A stretch of 64,000 bases of DNA. Origin: Proteles cristata cristata. Lineage: Eukaryota > Chordata > Mammalia > Carnivora > Hyaenidae. Positions 56,285 to 64,000 of the stretch are shown here, piece after piece. A program made the position numbers and the translations under genes. Location of the stretch: the NCBI GenBank assembly GCA_017311185.1, contig JAESUZ010001519.1:1-64000 (forward strand), read 5' to 3'. The notes beneath the pieces were generated by a model. The model saw only the letters and a list, made by a program, of their open reading frames with translations, did no database searches and was not told where the DNA came from. Numbering within the stretch: position 1 is the stretch's first letter; every line of letters begins with the position of its first letter.

Positions 56285-56490
56285 CAAAAATGGACTGGGT
56301 GGCTCAGTCCGTTAAACGTGGGACTTTGGCTCAGGGACTTGAAGTCTGTTAGTTCGAGCCCCACATCAGGCTCTGTGCTGACAGCTCAGAGCCTGGAGCC
56401 TGCGTCAGATTCTGTGTCTCCCTCTCTCTCTGTCGAGGCCTCCCCTGCTCATGCTCTGTCTCTGAAAAATAAACAAACATTAAAAAAGGT
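56285..56490 (+). mobile_element. CAN SINE (older, head decayed)
   Basis: ACTGGGTGGCTCAGTCC to AAACAAACATTAAAAAAGG; full B box AGTTCGAGCCCC. The first bases of the head are lost. Confidence 0.92.
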
Positions 56491-56757
56491 ATCTATAAAA
56501 ACCAAATCATCTAACAGATATAGATTTTAGAGAACATAAACAATGTTCTGACTTCTAAGAGGAGATTAGACTAAAGAGCCCAGTTACTTGTGTGGCCAAG
56601 TTCATGACCGTTTTCTGGGTTCTCACTGCAGCAGATCTTCCATTACTGCACTCTGCTGTTCATGTCTACATAGAGAAAAATAGACCTACAGATGGAATAA
56701 GTTACATAAATTCTTAAAAAGAAAAAAAAATGAAGGTAGAGATTAGGTTAACTTTAA

Positions 56758-56969
56758 TTTTTTTTAAATGTTTTTATTTTATTTCTAGGAGAGAGAGAGG
56801 CGTGAGCAGGGAAGGGTCAGAGAGAGAGGGAGTCACAGACTGAAACAGGCTCCAGGCTCTGAGCTGGCAGTCAGCACAGAGCCTGGCGCGGGGCTTGAAC
56901 CCACGAACTGCGAGATCATGACCTGAGCGAAAGTCGGACGCTTAACCGACTAAACCACCCAGGCGCCCC
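56758..56969 (-). mobile_element. CAN SINE, young CTTAG subfamily
   Basis: Near-consensus copy. A 19-bp target duplication GAGATTAGGTTAACTTTAA (56739-56757) and GAGATTAGGTTGACTTTAA (from 56970), one mismatch. Confidence 0.97.
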
Positions 56970-57179
56970 GAGATTAGGTTGACTTTAAATGAAGACTAAT
57001 TTTTCATGTTCTATTTGGGTTTCTGCTCTTCACATCACCATATTTGTCAATTCCAATTATTTAGCAAATTTTATATTCAAGAACATTCAATGTCCATATG
57101 GATGTTTTATTTTCTTTTTTCTATCTTTATTTCTTTCCCAGTCTCCTTCCTTCTGTATTTTTTTCTTTTTCTACTTTTT

Positions 57180-57381
57180 AAAAAGTATGTTTATTTATTT
57201 TGAAAGAGAGAGAGAGCACCAGCAGGGGAGAGGCAGAGAGAGGGAAACAGAGAATCCGAAGCAGGCTCCAGGCTCTGAGCTGTCAGCACAGAGCTGGATG
57301 TGAGGCCTAAGCCCATGAACCATCAGATGATGACCTGAGCCAAAGTCAGAGTCTTAAAAGACTGAGCCCCCTGGGCACCCC
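57180..57381 (-). mobile_element. CAN SINE (older type)
   Basis: From AGTATGTTTATTTATTTTG to GAGCCCCCTGGGCACCCC. Diverged. Confidence 0.92.
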
Positions 57382-57895
57382 ATCTCTCGCTCTATTTTAA
57401 GGTTATGGATGTCTTCTACCTCAGCAGTGTTCTCTGTCAAGAGAAAATAAGATGGTAAGACCAACTGGTCGGTAAACGGGATACAGACTCTGTGGGACAT
57501 GATTACGTGAATGTATATTCTCCTTTGTCTTTTGTATTCAAGTTTTCACCTCAGATGGTGATGTCTCTGTGTATTCGTGGAAGTGCACAGGTCAGCTGTC
57601 TGATCAGCAACATGCACGGAGTAAACATGCTGAGCCTCCTCTTCCATCTCCTCTACTAGATTAGTTTTGGATTTAGGTCATAGTCTTGAGCACGGACAGC
57701 CTCCCTGTTATTCCTGTTAAAACCCGAAATACATACTTATTTCCTTCCTCTACCTCTACTCTCGGAATTAAGTGATCATAAAGTCTTCCTAATTTTTCTT
57801 ATGAATAATGTTTCATTTTTTTCCTTCTTTTCCCTCTGTTCCTATGATTCCTGGATGATGGCAACAGACTTTTGATTGGTCTTTTTGGCCCCAAA
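57382..57895. other. Unique DNA
   Basis: Nothing recognised. Confidence 0.35.
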
Positions 57896-57899
57896 GCCT

Positions 57900-58245
57900 C
57901 ACCCCCATACTACTAAGATGAATTACCTAAATTACAGATCGGATGAGAAGCCTTCCATGGCACTTAAGAATCTGTCCAAGCTCCTTACTCTCTCATCCAC
58001 AGGCCTCTCAGATCCTACTTTTCCAGCCTCAACCTTTCCATTCTCTTCCTCACCCCATTCCCACGTGAACCAAACATGAACATAAACATGGTTTATGTTA
58101 TTCCCTCCTGCTGTCCTTTACCTGGTTAACTTCATACCGTTTTATCTGACTTACTTCTGGCATCACTTCCTCCAGGAAAGCCTTCATCTCAATCTGGAGT
58201 TAAATAATCTATCTTCTGAACTCTTAGATAATGCCTACCATTACT
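57900..58245 (+). mobile_element. L2 fragment
   Basis: CTGTCCAAGCTCCTTACTC, CTTTTCCAGCCTCAACC, TTATTCCCTCCTGCTGTCC and CTCCAGGAAAGCCTTCATC match the order of L2 LINE motifs. Confidence 0.7.
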
Positions 58246-58745
58246 CTAATGACATAGAGTCAATATATTCAAAGTATTATTCATACAGCTGCTTCTCTTA
58301 CAATTTTGAAAGCTCCTTTCTTAGAGTGAAAAGGTCTTCTTAAATATGGTAGGTACTTCCTGGAGGTGTATCTAATTCTCGAATCAGTTAAGTAATTAAT
58401 AAGATGTCCTGAAAAAAAATGACCCGCAATGAAGATTTCTGAGAGAAAAGATTGCATGCAGACAAGGAAAAGGACAAGAAAGATTTCACAATGGCAGCGG
58501 CACTTGAGATGAACATCACAAAATGTGTGAAATCCAATAAGCAGCGTTCCATGAAAGGACGTGTCAGGAAAAGATGTCAAACACAGAACTGAGACACTGG
58601 TCAGGAATCATGATGTAGTTCAGCTTAGCAAAAATGAAACACGTGGTTGGTGTAAAACAACAGTGGAAGTTAAGGCCAGAACAAAAGGAGGAAGGATTTC
58701 TATCAGCAAACAGGAGATTTTGACCTATGTTCAATAAAAGTAAAA
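58246..58745. other. Unique DNA
   Basis: The minus-strand frame 58281-58580 (99 codons) is Phe/His/Cys-rich and unrecognised. No splice or poly(A) context. Confidence 0.35.
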
Positions 58746-58749
58746 GCAC

Positions 58750-58940
58750 TATCATTTATTCAACATGTACTTCGTGCTGTCCACTATTGTCACCTCTTTA
58801 AATGTGCCCATAAGTAATCCATGAGTAGGTATTATATATGTTTTACAGATAAGGAAACTAAGACTTATAGAAGGTAAGTGATTTATCCAAACCACACAGA
58901 TAGTTGATATAAAAACAGGATTCAAAACCAGACAGTCTGC
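58750..58940 (-). mobile_element. MIR element
   Basis: ATTTATTCAACATGTACTTCG, TATGTTTTACAGATAAGGAA, ACTAAGACTTATAGAAGG and TTCAAAACCAGACAGTC fit the reverse MIR core. Confidence 0.8.
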
Positions 58941-59036
58941 CAGCCTCTGCTCCTCCCCAACTTGTTCTCTCTCTCTTTGCCTCTCTCCCCCTCTCTCTCA
59001 AAATAAATAAATAAGTAAACTGAAAAGAAAAAACCA
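58941..59036 (+). mobile_element. 3' fragment of an older CAN SINE
   Basis: Only the CT-rich 3' part and AAATAAATAAATAAGTAAAC tail remain. A young SINE has inserted at its tail. Confidence 0.75.
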
Positions 59037-59250
59037 GGGGCACCTGGGTGGCTTAGTCGGTTAAGCGTCCGACTTTCGCTTAGGTCATGATCTCGCGGTT
59101 CGTGGGTTCGAGCCCCGCGTCGGGCTCTGTGCTGACTGCCAGCTCAGAGCCTGGAGCCTGTTTCAGTCTGTGACTCCCTCTCTCTCTGACCCTCCCCTGC
59201 TCACGCTGTCTCTCTCTCTCTCTCCTAGAAATAAATTAAAAAAAAAAACA
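59037..59250 (+). mobile_element. CAN SINE, young CTTAG subfamily (best consensus match)
   Basis: Carries all diagnostic positions: GGCTTAGTCGG, CCGACTTTCGCTTAGG, CGGTTCGTGGGTTCGAGCCC, GACTGCCAGCTCAGAG, TCAGTCTGTGACTCCC, CCTAGAAATAAAT. The A and B boxes are intact. Confidence 0.97.
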
Positions 59251-60210
59251 AAACCGACTAGGCAGTCTGGCTGGGAAACTCACAGTCTTTAAAATGCCGA
59301 GAATTTTAAGTAGGGGCAAGAGAAACATAATCTAGAGATTGTTTTAATTTATTTTTGGCCAACTCAAACACCTGCTGCAAGTTCTGACTGTCTACTTGAT
59401 TGATTGGTTGAAACCTAGATTCAATCATGGCGCAGAATGAATGAAGTTAAGGGGCCACCTTTTTTTTTTCTTTTTTCAGTAATGTAAAAAGATACAAATA
59501 ATATAGAGGTTAAATAACCTCTTCTAGATTTTAATGAGTGACCCACCAACACACCCCCTAACTCTGTCTTCTATGAGCCCAGAAAGTGGTCACTTTATGA
59601 GGACACCTAGAAATACATAGGTAGGTGTCAGTGTTCTTGAAAAGTGCTATTTCCTGGGTAAAAGTACGAATAGGTTGCATGAACCAACAACTCAAGTTCT
59701 CACCATCTCGATCTACTCTGATCATCATGCCTCTTGTCCCTCACAGAATCTTAGGAGACATTCTCTACCCATTGGTTGAGGAAGGAAACATTTGACCTTG
59801 GCTTATATGTTGGAACCATGCAGAAGTGGGATGACAGAGCATTTCAGGGCCATCAGGGAGACCCCGATGGACAGTAGGGAAGGCTTATCCTCCCAGTGGG
59901 CATTAATTCTAGTAGAATTGGGGAACCGTCCTTCGGGGGGTGAGATACGCCTTACACTGTCATGAAGCAGAATATGCTGATCTCGCAAAGGCAAAATACA
60001 CAGACCTGGAAGACAAGGAGTGAAAGTGGCATCTCTCCCTATTCTGTCTACCATCTCTCTCATAACACATTTGCTTCCAGCCCTAAAACTTAGAGATTCT
60101 AATACTATGAAACAGACTGACATTTCCCCAAGCCCAATTAGCCCCACTGCATGTTAACAAGAGAACACCTTGAATATCTATTTAGCACACACTGCCTAGT
60201 TTGCAACTAT
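59251..60210. other. Unidentified, possibly ancient retroelement-related
   Basis: Non-SINE, non-L1 DNA just upstream of an MLT1-like LTR on the same strand. The minus-strand frame 59803-60147 (114 codons) has no recognised domain. A degraded LTR-element internal region is possible; I cannot confirm it. Confidence 0.3.
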
Positions 60211-60214
60211 AAGT

Positions 60215-60605
60215 TCTAGTTTTCCACTACGTCTATATTTACAGTCACGTGATTATGTTCTAGCCAATGAAGTGTGAGCAAAATGATGTGTGCAACTTCC
60301 AGACCGAATCCTTTCAAAAGGAAAATGCTTGACTCTCACTTTTTTCCCCAAATTTGTATGAGCTCAAATTCACAGTTGTAACACAGGTGAGCCCCTTGTG
60401 ACCGTGCAGACAAGACCCTAAGACATTACAGAACGACCCAACAGGATGAGATTGATGGGCCCCTGCATAATCCCATTAAAGTGAGATACTATTGGGTTCT
60501 AAGCCACCTGCCAACTCTCGACTCCTTTGAGAGGGAAATACTGTCTTGTCTGAGCCAATACATTTGGGGGCTACTCCTTCTTATCAGGTTAGCCTGTTGT
60601 AAAAC
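60215..60605 (+). mobile_element. MLT1-like LTR (ERVL-MaLR)
   Basis: TCACGTGATTATGTTCTAGCC, AATGAAGTGTGAGC, GATGTGTGCAACTTCCAGAC and an end TTATCAGGTTAGCCTGTTG match the layout of an MLT1-class LTR. Confidence 0.75.
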
Positions 60606-60905
60606 AGTACCAGGAAGGGATGCTCTCAGTCAAGAAAATAAAAATGATCACACTGCCGTAGCAGAAAAGATCTGGTCATTTTGGGATCCACACATCACTG
60701 GACCAGCAGAGGGCAAGGTTAATCCGGGTGACTAACACAGCTTACGGGGAAAGAGAGTAGTTGCTGGATTGGACAGATAGGAAGGGATGTGTCTGGAAAA
60801 CTGGGATCTTGTCTGCCTCAATCCGGCTGTGACCGTGAAGATCGGAGTCACCCGCAGAGAATAACCCTGATTCGCTTATGTGTTAGAGCTGAGGAAAAAG
60901 GGAGT
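60606..60905. other. Unique DNA between two LTRs
   Basis: Nothing recognised. Confidence 0.35.
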
Positions 60906-61368
60906 GTAGAATGAATGGTTTAATAGTTAACTTTACGTGTCAACTCACTGGGGCCACAGGGTGCCCAGGTATTGGGCCAAGCGGTATTCTGAGTGTGCCC
61001 CTGTGAGGGTGTCGGGGATGAGACGATCATTGGAAGTGGTAGACTGAGTAAAGCAAATCTCACTCTCCACTGTGGGGGTGGTGAACAAAACAAAAGTCTG
61101 ACTCTTCTGTGTTCTAAGAGGGGACTCTTCCTGCCTGCCTGTTGAACTGGGGCATAAGCATTTTCCAGACTTCAGACTCAGAGCAGGATGAGCTCTCCTT
61201 GGCTCTTGGGGCTGCGGCTGATGGACTGGAGCTTATGCCACTGGCTCTCGTGACTCACAGGCCTTCGGACTCGGACCAGAACTACAGGTCTTCTTTCCTG
61301 CGTCTCCAGCTTGGCGACTGCGCACGTTGGGGCCTCTCAGCCTCCATAATCATGTGAGCAAATTCCTT

Positions 61369-61390
61369 GTAACAATCTCTCCAGAGATTG

Positions 61391-61394
<4 letters not shown>
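61369..61394. repeat. Perfect 12-bp-arm inverted repeat
   Basis: GTAACAATCTCT, CC, AGAGATTGTTAC: perfect arms with a two-base centre, inside the MLT2-like LTR and directly before the CA run. Confidence 0.97.

Positions 61395-61424
<30 letters not shown>
61393..61424. repeat. (AC)16 microsatellite in the MLT2-like LTR
   Basis: It lies where related LTRs carry a short TATATACACAC-type tract, so it probably grew from that seed. Confidence 0.95.
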
Positions 61425-61426
<2 letters not shown>

Positions 61427-61480
61427 ACAGAACGTGATCCTATGGTTCTATTTCACCGGACAACCCTGGTTAACAGAGGG

Positions 61481-62090
61481 AGTGGGGAGAGGAGGCTGTG
61501 AACACTTGTTAAGTCCTCATGAAACTGGGTAGTAAAATGGGGCTTTAGAAACTACCACGGTCTCTTCATTGCTGTTAAGCATATAATATTCCTCCTTTAT
61601 CCTTTTTCTCTTTTCCCTACTGCCTTAAAGAAGATCTTCAGTTGTGTCAACAGTGGTTGACGTTATAAGCTAGCCCACAGCTTACAGGATGGCAGGGGGG
61701 AAGGGTGTCACTCAGAAATGGACGTAGGGACCAAAGTGACTCTGGATCTCCCTTCTGGAGAGAGTATACTTTGTTATTAGTATGACGAAGAGCTGCATTT
61801 GGTCAGGTAAGAGCACATTTTTTTTCATCTCTTACTGTTTTTTGCACAAATTTAGGAATGGGAAGCAGGGAGTGTATAGTTACTGACTGGACCAAGAGTG
61901 TGGCAAATATATGAAGCGGCTTACTCAGCACCAATCCTATTACCCTTCTAGCCTCTCTTCCTGCATTGCCGGAGGTAAAAAATCGAAAACCACCTGCTTC
62001 TTCCAGACTGGCTGCAACCTATAGCTCTTAATGGTATTTAAGGTTTGCCAATGACTCATTCAAAATCTTGGTAAGATTTTAATTAATTTC
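61481..62090. other. Unique DNA
   Basis: No coding exon. A strong donor-like string (GGTCAG/GTAAGAGC at about 61,807) pairs with a pyrimidine-rich acceptor near 61,630, but all three frames of that segment have stops. Confidence 0.4.
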
Positions 62091-62091
62091 T

Positions 62092-62262
62092 GAGTGCACC
62101 TGGTTAAGCGTCTGACTCTTGATTTCACCTCAAGTCATGATCTCACAGTTCGTGAGTTCGAGCCCCGTGTCAGAGTCTATTTTGACAGCATGGAACCTGC
62201 TTGAAATTCTCTGTCTCCCTCTCTCTCTCAAAAATAAACTTTAAAAAACTTTAAAACATTAA
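62092..62262 (+). mobile_element. CAN SINE with deleted head
   Basis: TGCACCTGGTTAAGCGTCTG joins the first bases directly to the A-box end, missing GGGTGGCTCAGTC. The B box GAGTTCGAGCCCC and tail are present. Confidence 0.9.
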
Positions 62263-62620
62263 TTTATGTGAGGAGATGCAGATCACCCATTTACCTGAGA
62301 GTTTAGGGTAGAACCCAGTGCTTCTGAGCTGTCATCTGGAGTGGTGCATGATGGATTCAACAGACAGACCTCCTGTCCTGGCAGCTGCTTGCTGATGGCA
62401 GATGCAGTGGTGTCCCTAGACAGCCACTGTGATGAGGTGTCATTCACAAATGCTTGCCTCTAAACTCTAGTTCCCGGGCTTCCATGAAAGTCATGTGTCT
62501 CTTAGATTGGTTTCTGCTTCTAAATTACCCAGGGGGTCTAGCACTCAGGGGTAGATAACAAGCAAATAGCTTTATGTTATTCTAAACAACTAAGATTGTT
62601 ATTCTTACCACCTCTCCTTT
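62263..62620. other. Unique DNA
   Basis: Nothing recognised. Confidence 0.35.
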
Positions 62621-62636
62621 TTGATAATTTATTTGA

Positions 62637-62852
62637 GGGGCACCTGGAAGCCTAAGTCGGTTAAGCATCTGACTCTTGATTTCTGCTCAGGTCATGATCT
62701 CACTGTTTGTGAAATCATGAAATCACTGTTTGAGCCCTGCATCGGGCTCTGTGCTGATAGTGCAGAGCCTGCTTGGAATTCTCTCTCTCCCTCTCTGTTC
62801 CTTCCCACTTGTGCTCTCTTGCTTTCTCTCAAAATAAATAAACTTTAAGAAA
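62637..62852 (+). mobile_element. CAN SINE with internal B-box-region duplication
   Basis: CTCACTGTTTGTGAAATCATG is followed by AAATCACTGTTTGAGCC, a small tandem duplication beside the B box. Target repeats TTGATAATTTATTTGA (62621-62636) and TTGATAATTTACTTGA (62853-62868). Confidence 0.95.
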
Positions 62853-62868
62853 TTGATAATTTACTTGA

Positions 62869-63600
62869 CTATGAGCCAATATAACTGAGAAATCTTTAAT
62901 GTCAAAATTTCTCCAAATCAAAAGTGTGAGGTATAGAACCCAAAAGAGAGATTAGAACTAGGGATTAAAAAAACAGAAGACGAGTAAGTGATTAAAGTTA
63001 GGAGAGTGGCTGTAAACACCAAAGAAGGCCACAGAGACAGGAGAGATGGCCCAGGTTGGAATTTTTGGAATAACAGAGGGGAAAAATTAACAGTAACAGA
63101 TAAAAGAGTGAAAGATAGACGTCTATCAAAGTTATATAAAAAAAAAAACAAACAAGCAAATTCAGGGTGGTTGATTTCTGGGAAAGGGATGAAAGGCACA
63201 AGTGTTAAATATCGCCAGCTTATCAAGGAGAATGAAAAGGTACTGTCATTTGTGCTATTGGACAATCACATGTTACCCAGAGATTATGGACTGGCGGTTA
63301 TGGAGTTAAGGTAGAAGGCAGATTACTGAGGGTTATTACTGAGGGTAAAAGATTCCTGAGGGTAGAGCAGACACTGAAGTAGTGAGGGTGGAAAAATGTT
63401 CTCGTTTGAAAGTTTTTATTTAAAAAGTGCACCACAGGCCAGTTCCCTGAGGACATAGCATAGCCAAATAAAAATCTCTATTTTCTTTTCTGTTTCTAAA
63501 CAGGGGAGGTGTGTGCATGCGTACAGGCAAAGGAAAAGAGGTGAATGGGGAGAGAAAGGCTGAAGATGCATCCGAAAAGAGGATTATTTCACTTTATCTT
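62869..63600. other. Unique DNA
   Basis: Opposed frames of 108 and 115 codons (62,918-63,314) share the same purine-rich DNA and have no recognised family. A short tandem GATTACTGAGGG/GTTATTACTGAGGG repeat lies near 63,320-63,345. Confidence 0.35.
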
Positions 63601-63619
63601 ATTTTTTAATGTTTATTTA

Positions 63620-63873
63620 TTTATTTATTTATTTTTAATTCTTTTAAATTTATTTCTGAGAGACAGAGAGAGAGAGAGACAGAGACAGAGAGAGACAGAC
63701 AGCATGAGTAGGGTAGGGTCAGAGAGAGAGGGAGACACAGAATCTGAAACAGGCTCCAGGCTCTGAACTAGCCATCAGCACAGAGCCCGACTTGGGGCTC
63801 GAACCCACGAACCGTGAGATCACGACCCGAGCTGAAGTCAGATACTTAACTGACTGAGCCACCCAGGCGCCCC
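63620..63873 (-). mobile_element. CAN SINE, intermediate subfamily, in an older SINE tail
   Basis: (TTTA)n tail, TTTATTTCTGAGAGACAG body, head GCCACCCAGGCGCCCC. The flanking AATGTTTATTTATTT on both sides is the tail motif of the host SINE. Confidence 0.95.
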
Positions 63874-64000
63874 GAATGTTTATTTATTTTTGACAGAGGA
63901 CGAGAGCAGGGGGGAGGCAGAAGGAGGGACAGAGAATCAGGCTCTGTGCTCTCAGCGCAGAGCCCAAAGTGGGCTCCATCTCATGAATGGGGAGACGGTG
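63874..64000 (-). mobile_element. CAN SINE cut by the window edge
   Basis: AATGTTTATTTATTTTTGAC tail side, then a body with CAGGCTCTGTGCTCTCAGC. The head lies beyond 64,000. Host of the SINE to its left. Confidence 0.9.

Larger units (their letters stand above)
60910..61480 (+). mobile_element. MLT2-like ERVL LTR
   Basis: TTAACTTTACGTGTCAACTC, GGTGCCCAGGTATTGGGCC, TCTGAGTGTGCCCCTGTGAG, GTAGACTGAGTAAAGC, CTTCCTGCCTGCCTG, GCCTTCGGACTCGGACC, TCTCCAGCTTGGCGACTGC and CCTCAGCCTCCATAATC-like wording run in the order of an ERVL-class LTR, ending ACAACCCTGGTTAACAGA. No internal region is attached, so it reads as a solo LTR. Confidence 0.85.

Noticed and set aside
59037..59110. tRNA-like segment with intact A and B boxes
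   Set aside because: It is the tRNA-derived head of a SINE, not a tRNA gene; the same sequence occurs dozens of times in the window.
61630..61815. Exon-like segment with good acceptor and CAG/GTAAGAG donor
   Set aside because: All three frames contain stops, so it cannot be a coding exon; a non-coding exon remains possible but unsupported.
1..64000. CRISPR arrays, operons, bacterial insertion sequences or prophage
   Set aside because: Every repeat is of mammalian type (SINE, LINE, LTR, microsatellite); nothing prokaryotic was seen.

Overview
The window is nuclear DNA of a feliform carnivoran mammal, and almost all of it is non-genic. The diagnostic evidence is about 46 tRNA-Lys-derived CAN SINEs of the feliform type. 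Each has a head like GGGGCGCCTGGGTGGCT, an A box, a B box, a CT-rich 3' part and an AATAAATAAA tail. Carnivore-type LINE-1 3' ends with a G-rich 3' UTR accompany them. The commonest young SINE type (CTTAGTCGG head, GACTGCCAG centre, CCTAGAAATAAATAAA end) is not the domestic-cat consensus as I remember it. A non-felid feliform such as a hyaenid, herpestid or viverrid is therefore possible, but that is inference from memory.

Layout. 1-1945: 3' end of a dead L1 (ORF2 C-terminus, 3' UTR, A-tail). 2-10 kb: sparse unique DNA with three SINEs, an old L1 fragment and two CA microsatellites. 9.2-10.0 kb: two MLT1-like LTR fragments. 11.0-12.1 kb: an old L1 3' UTR split by two SINEs. 12-29 kb: AT-rich unique DNA carrying SINEs, MIR and L2 remnants and an MLT1 LTR. 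29.8-30.1 kb: a 230-bp young L1 insertion. 33-35.3 kb: the oddest block, a 136-bp inverted repeat with gap-free arms around a CpG-rich unique core. 36-48 kb: dense SINEs and two more L1 3' ends. 49.5-51 kb: a candidate 3'-terminal coding exon on the minus strand with a possible preceding exon. 51.7-51.9 kb: an L1 3' end that runs into (GGA)n. 53-64 kb: more SINEs, several inserted into older SINE tails, an L2, and MLT1 and MLT2 LTRs.

I see no complete protein-coding gene, rRNA, functional tRNA, CRISPR array or operon. Most long open frames lie in SINE, L1 or simple-repeat DNA. If the minus-strand exon is real, the window covers the 3' end and some introns of a membrane-protein gene whose other exons lie to the right. 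I found no convincing evidence for a wholly new biological system. The best leads are the inverted repeat with its CpG-rich core, the candidate exon pair, and the young SINE subfamily with its structural oddities.
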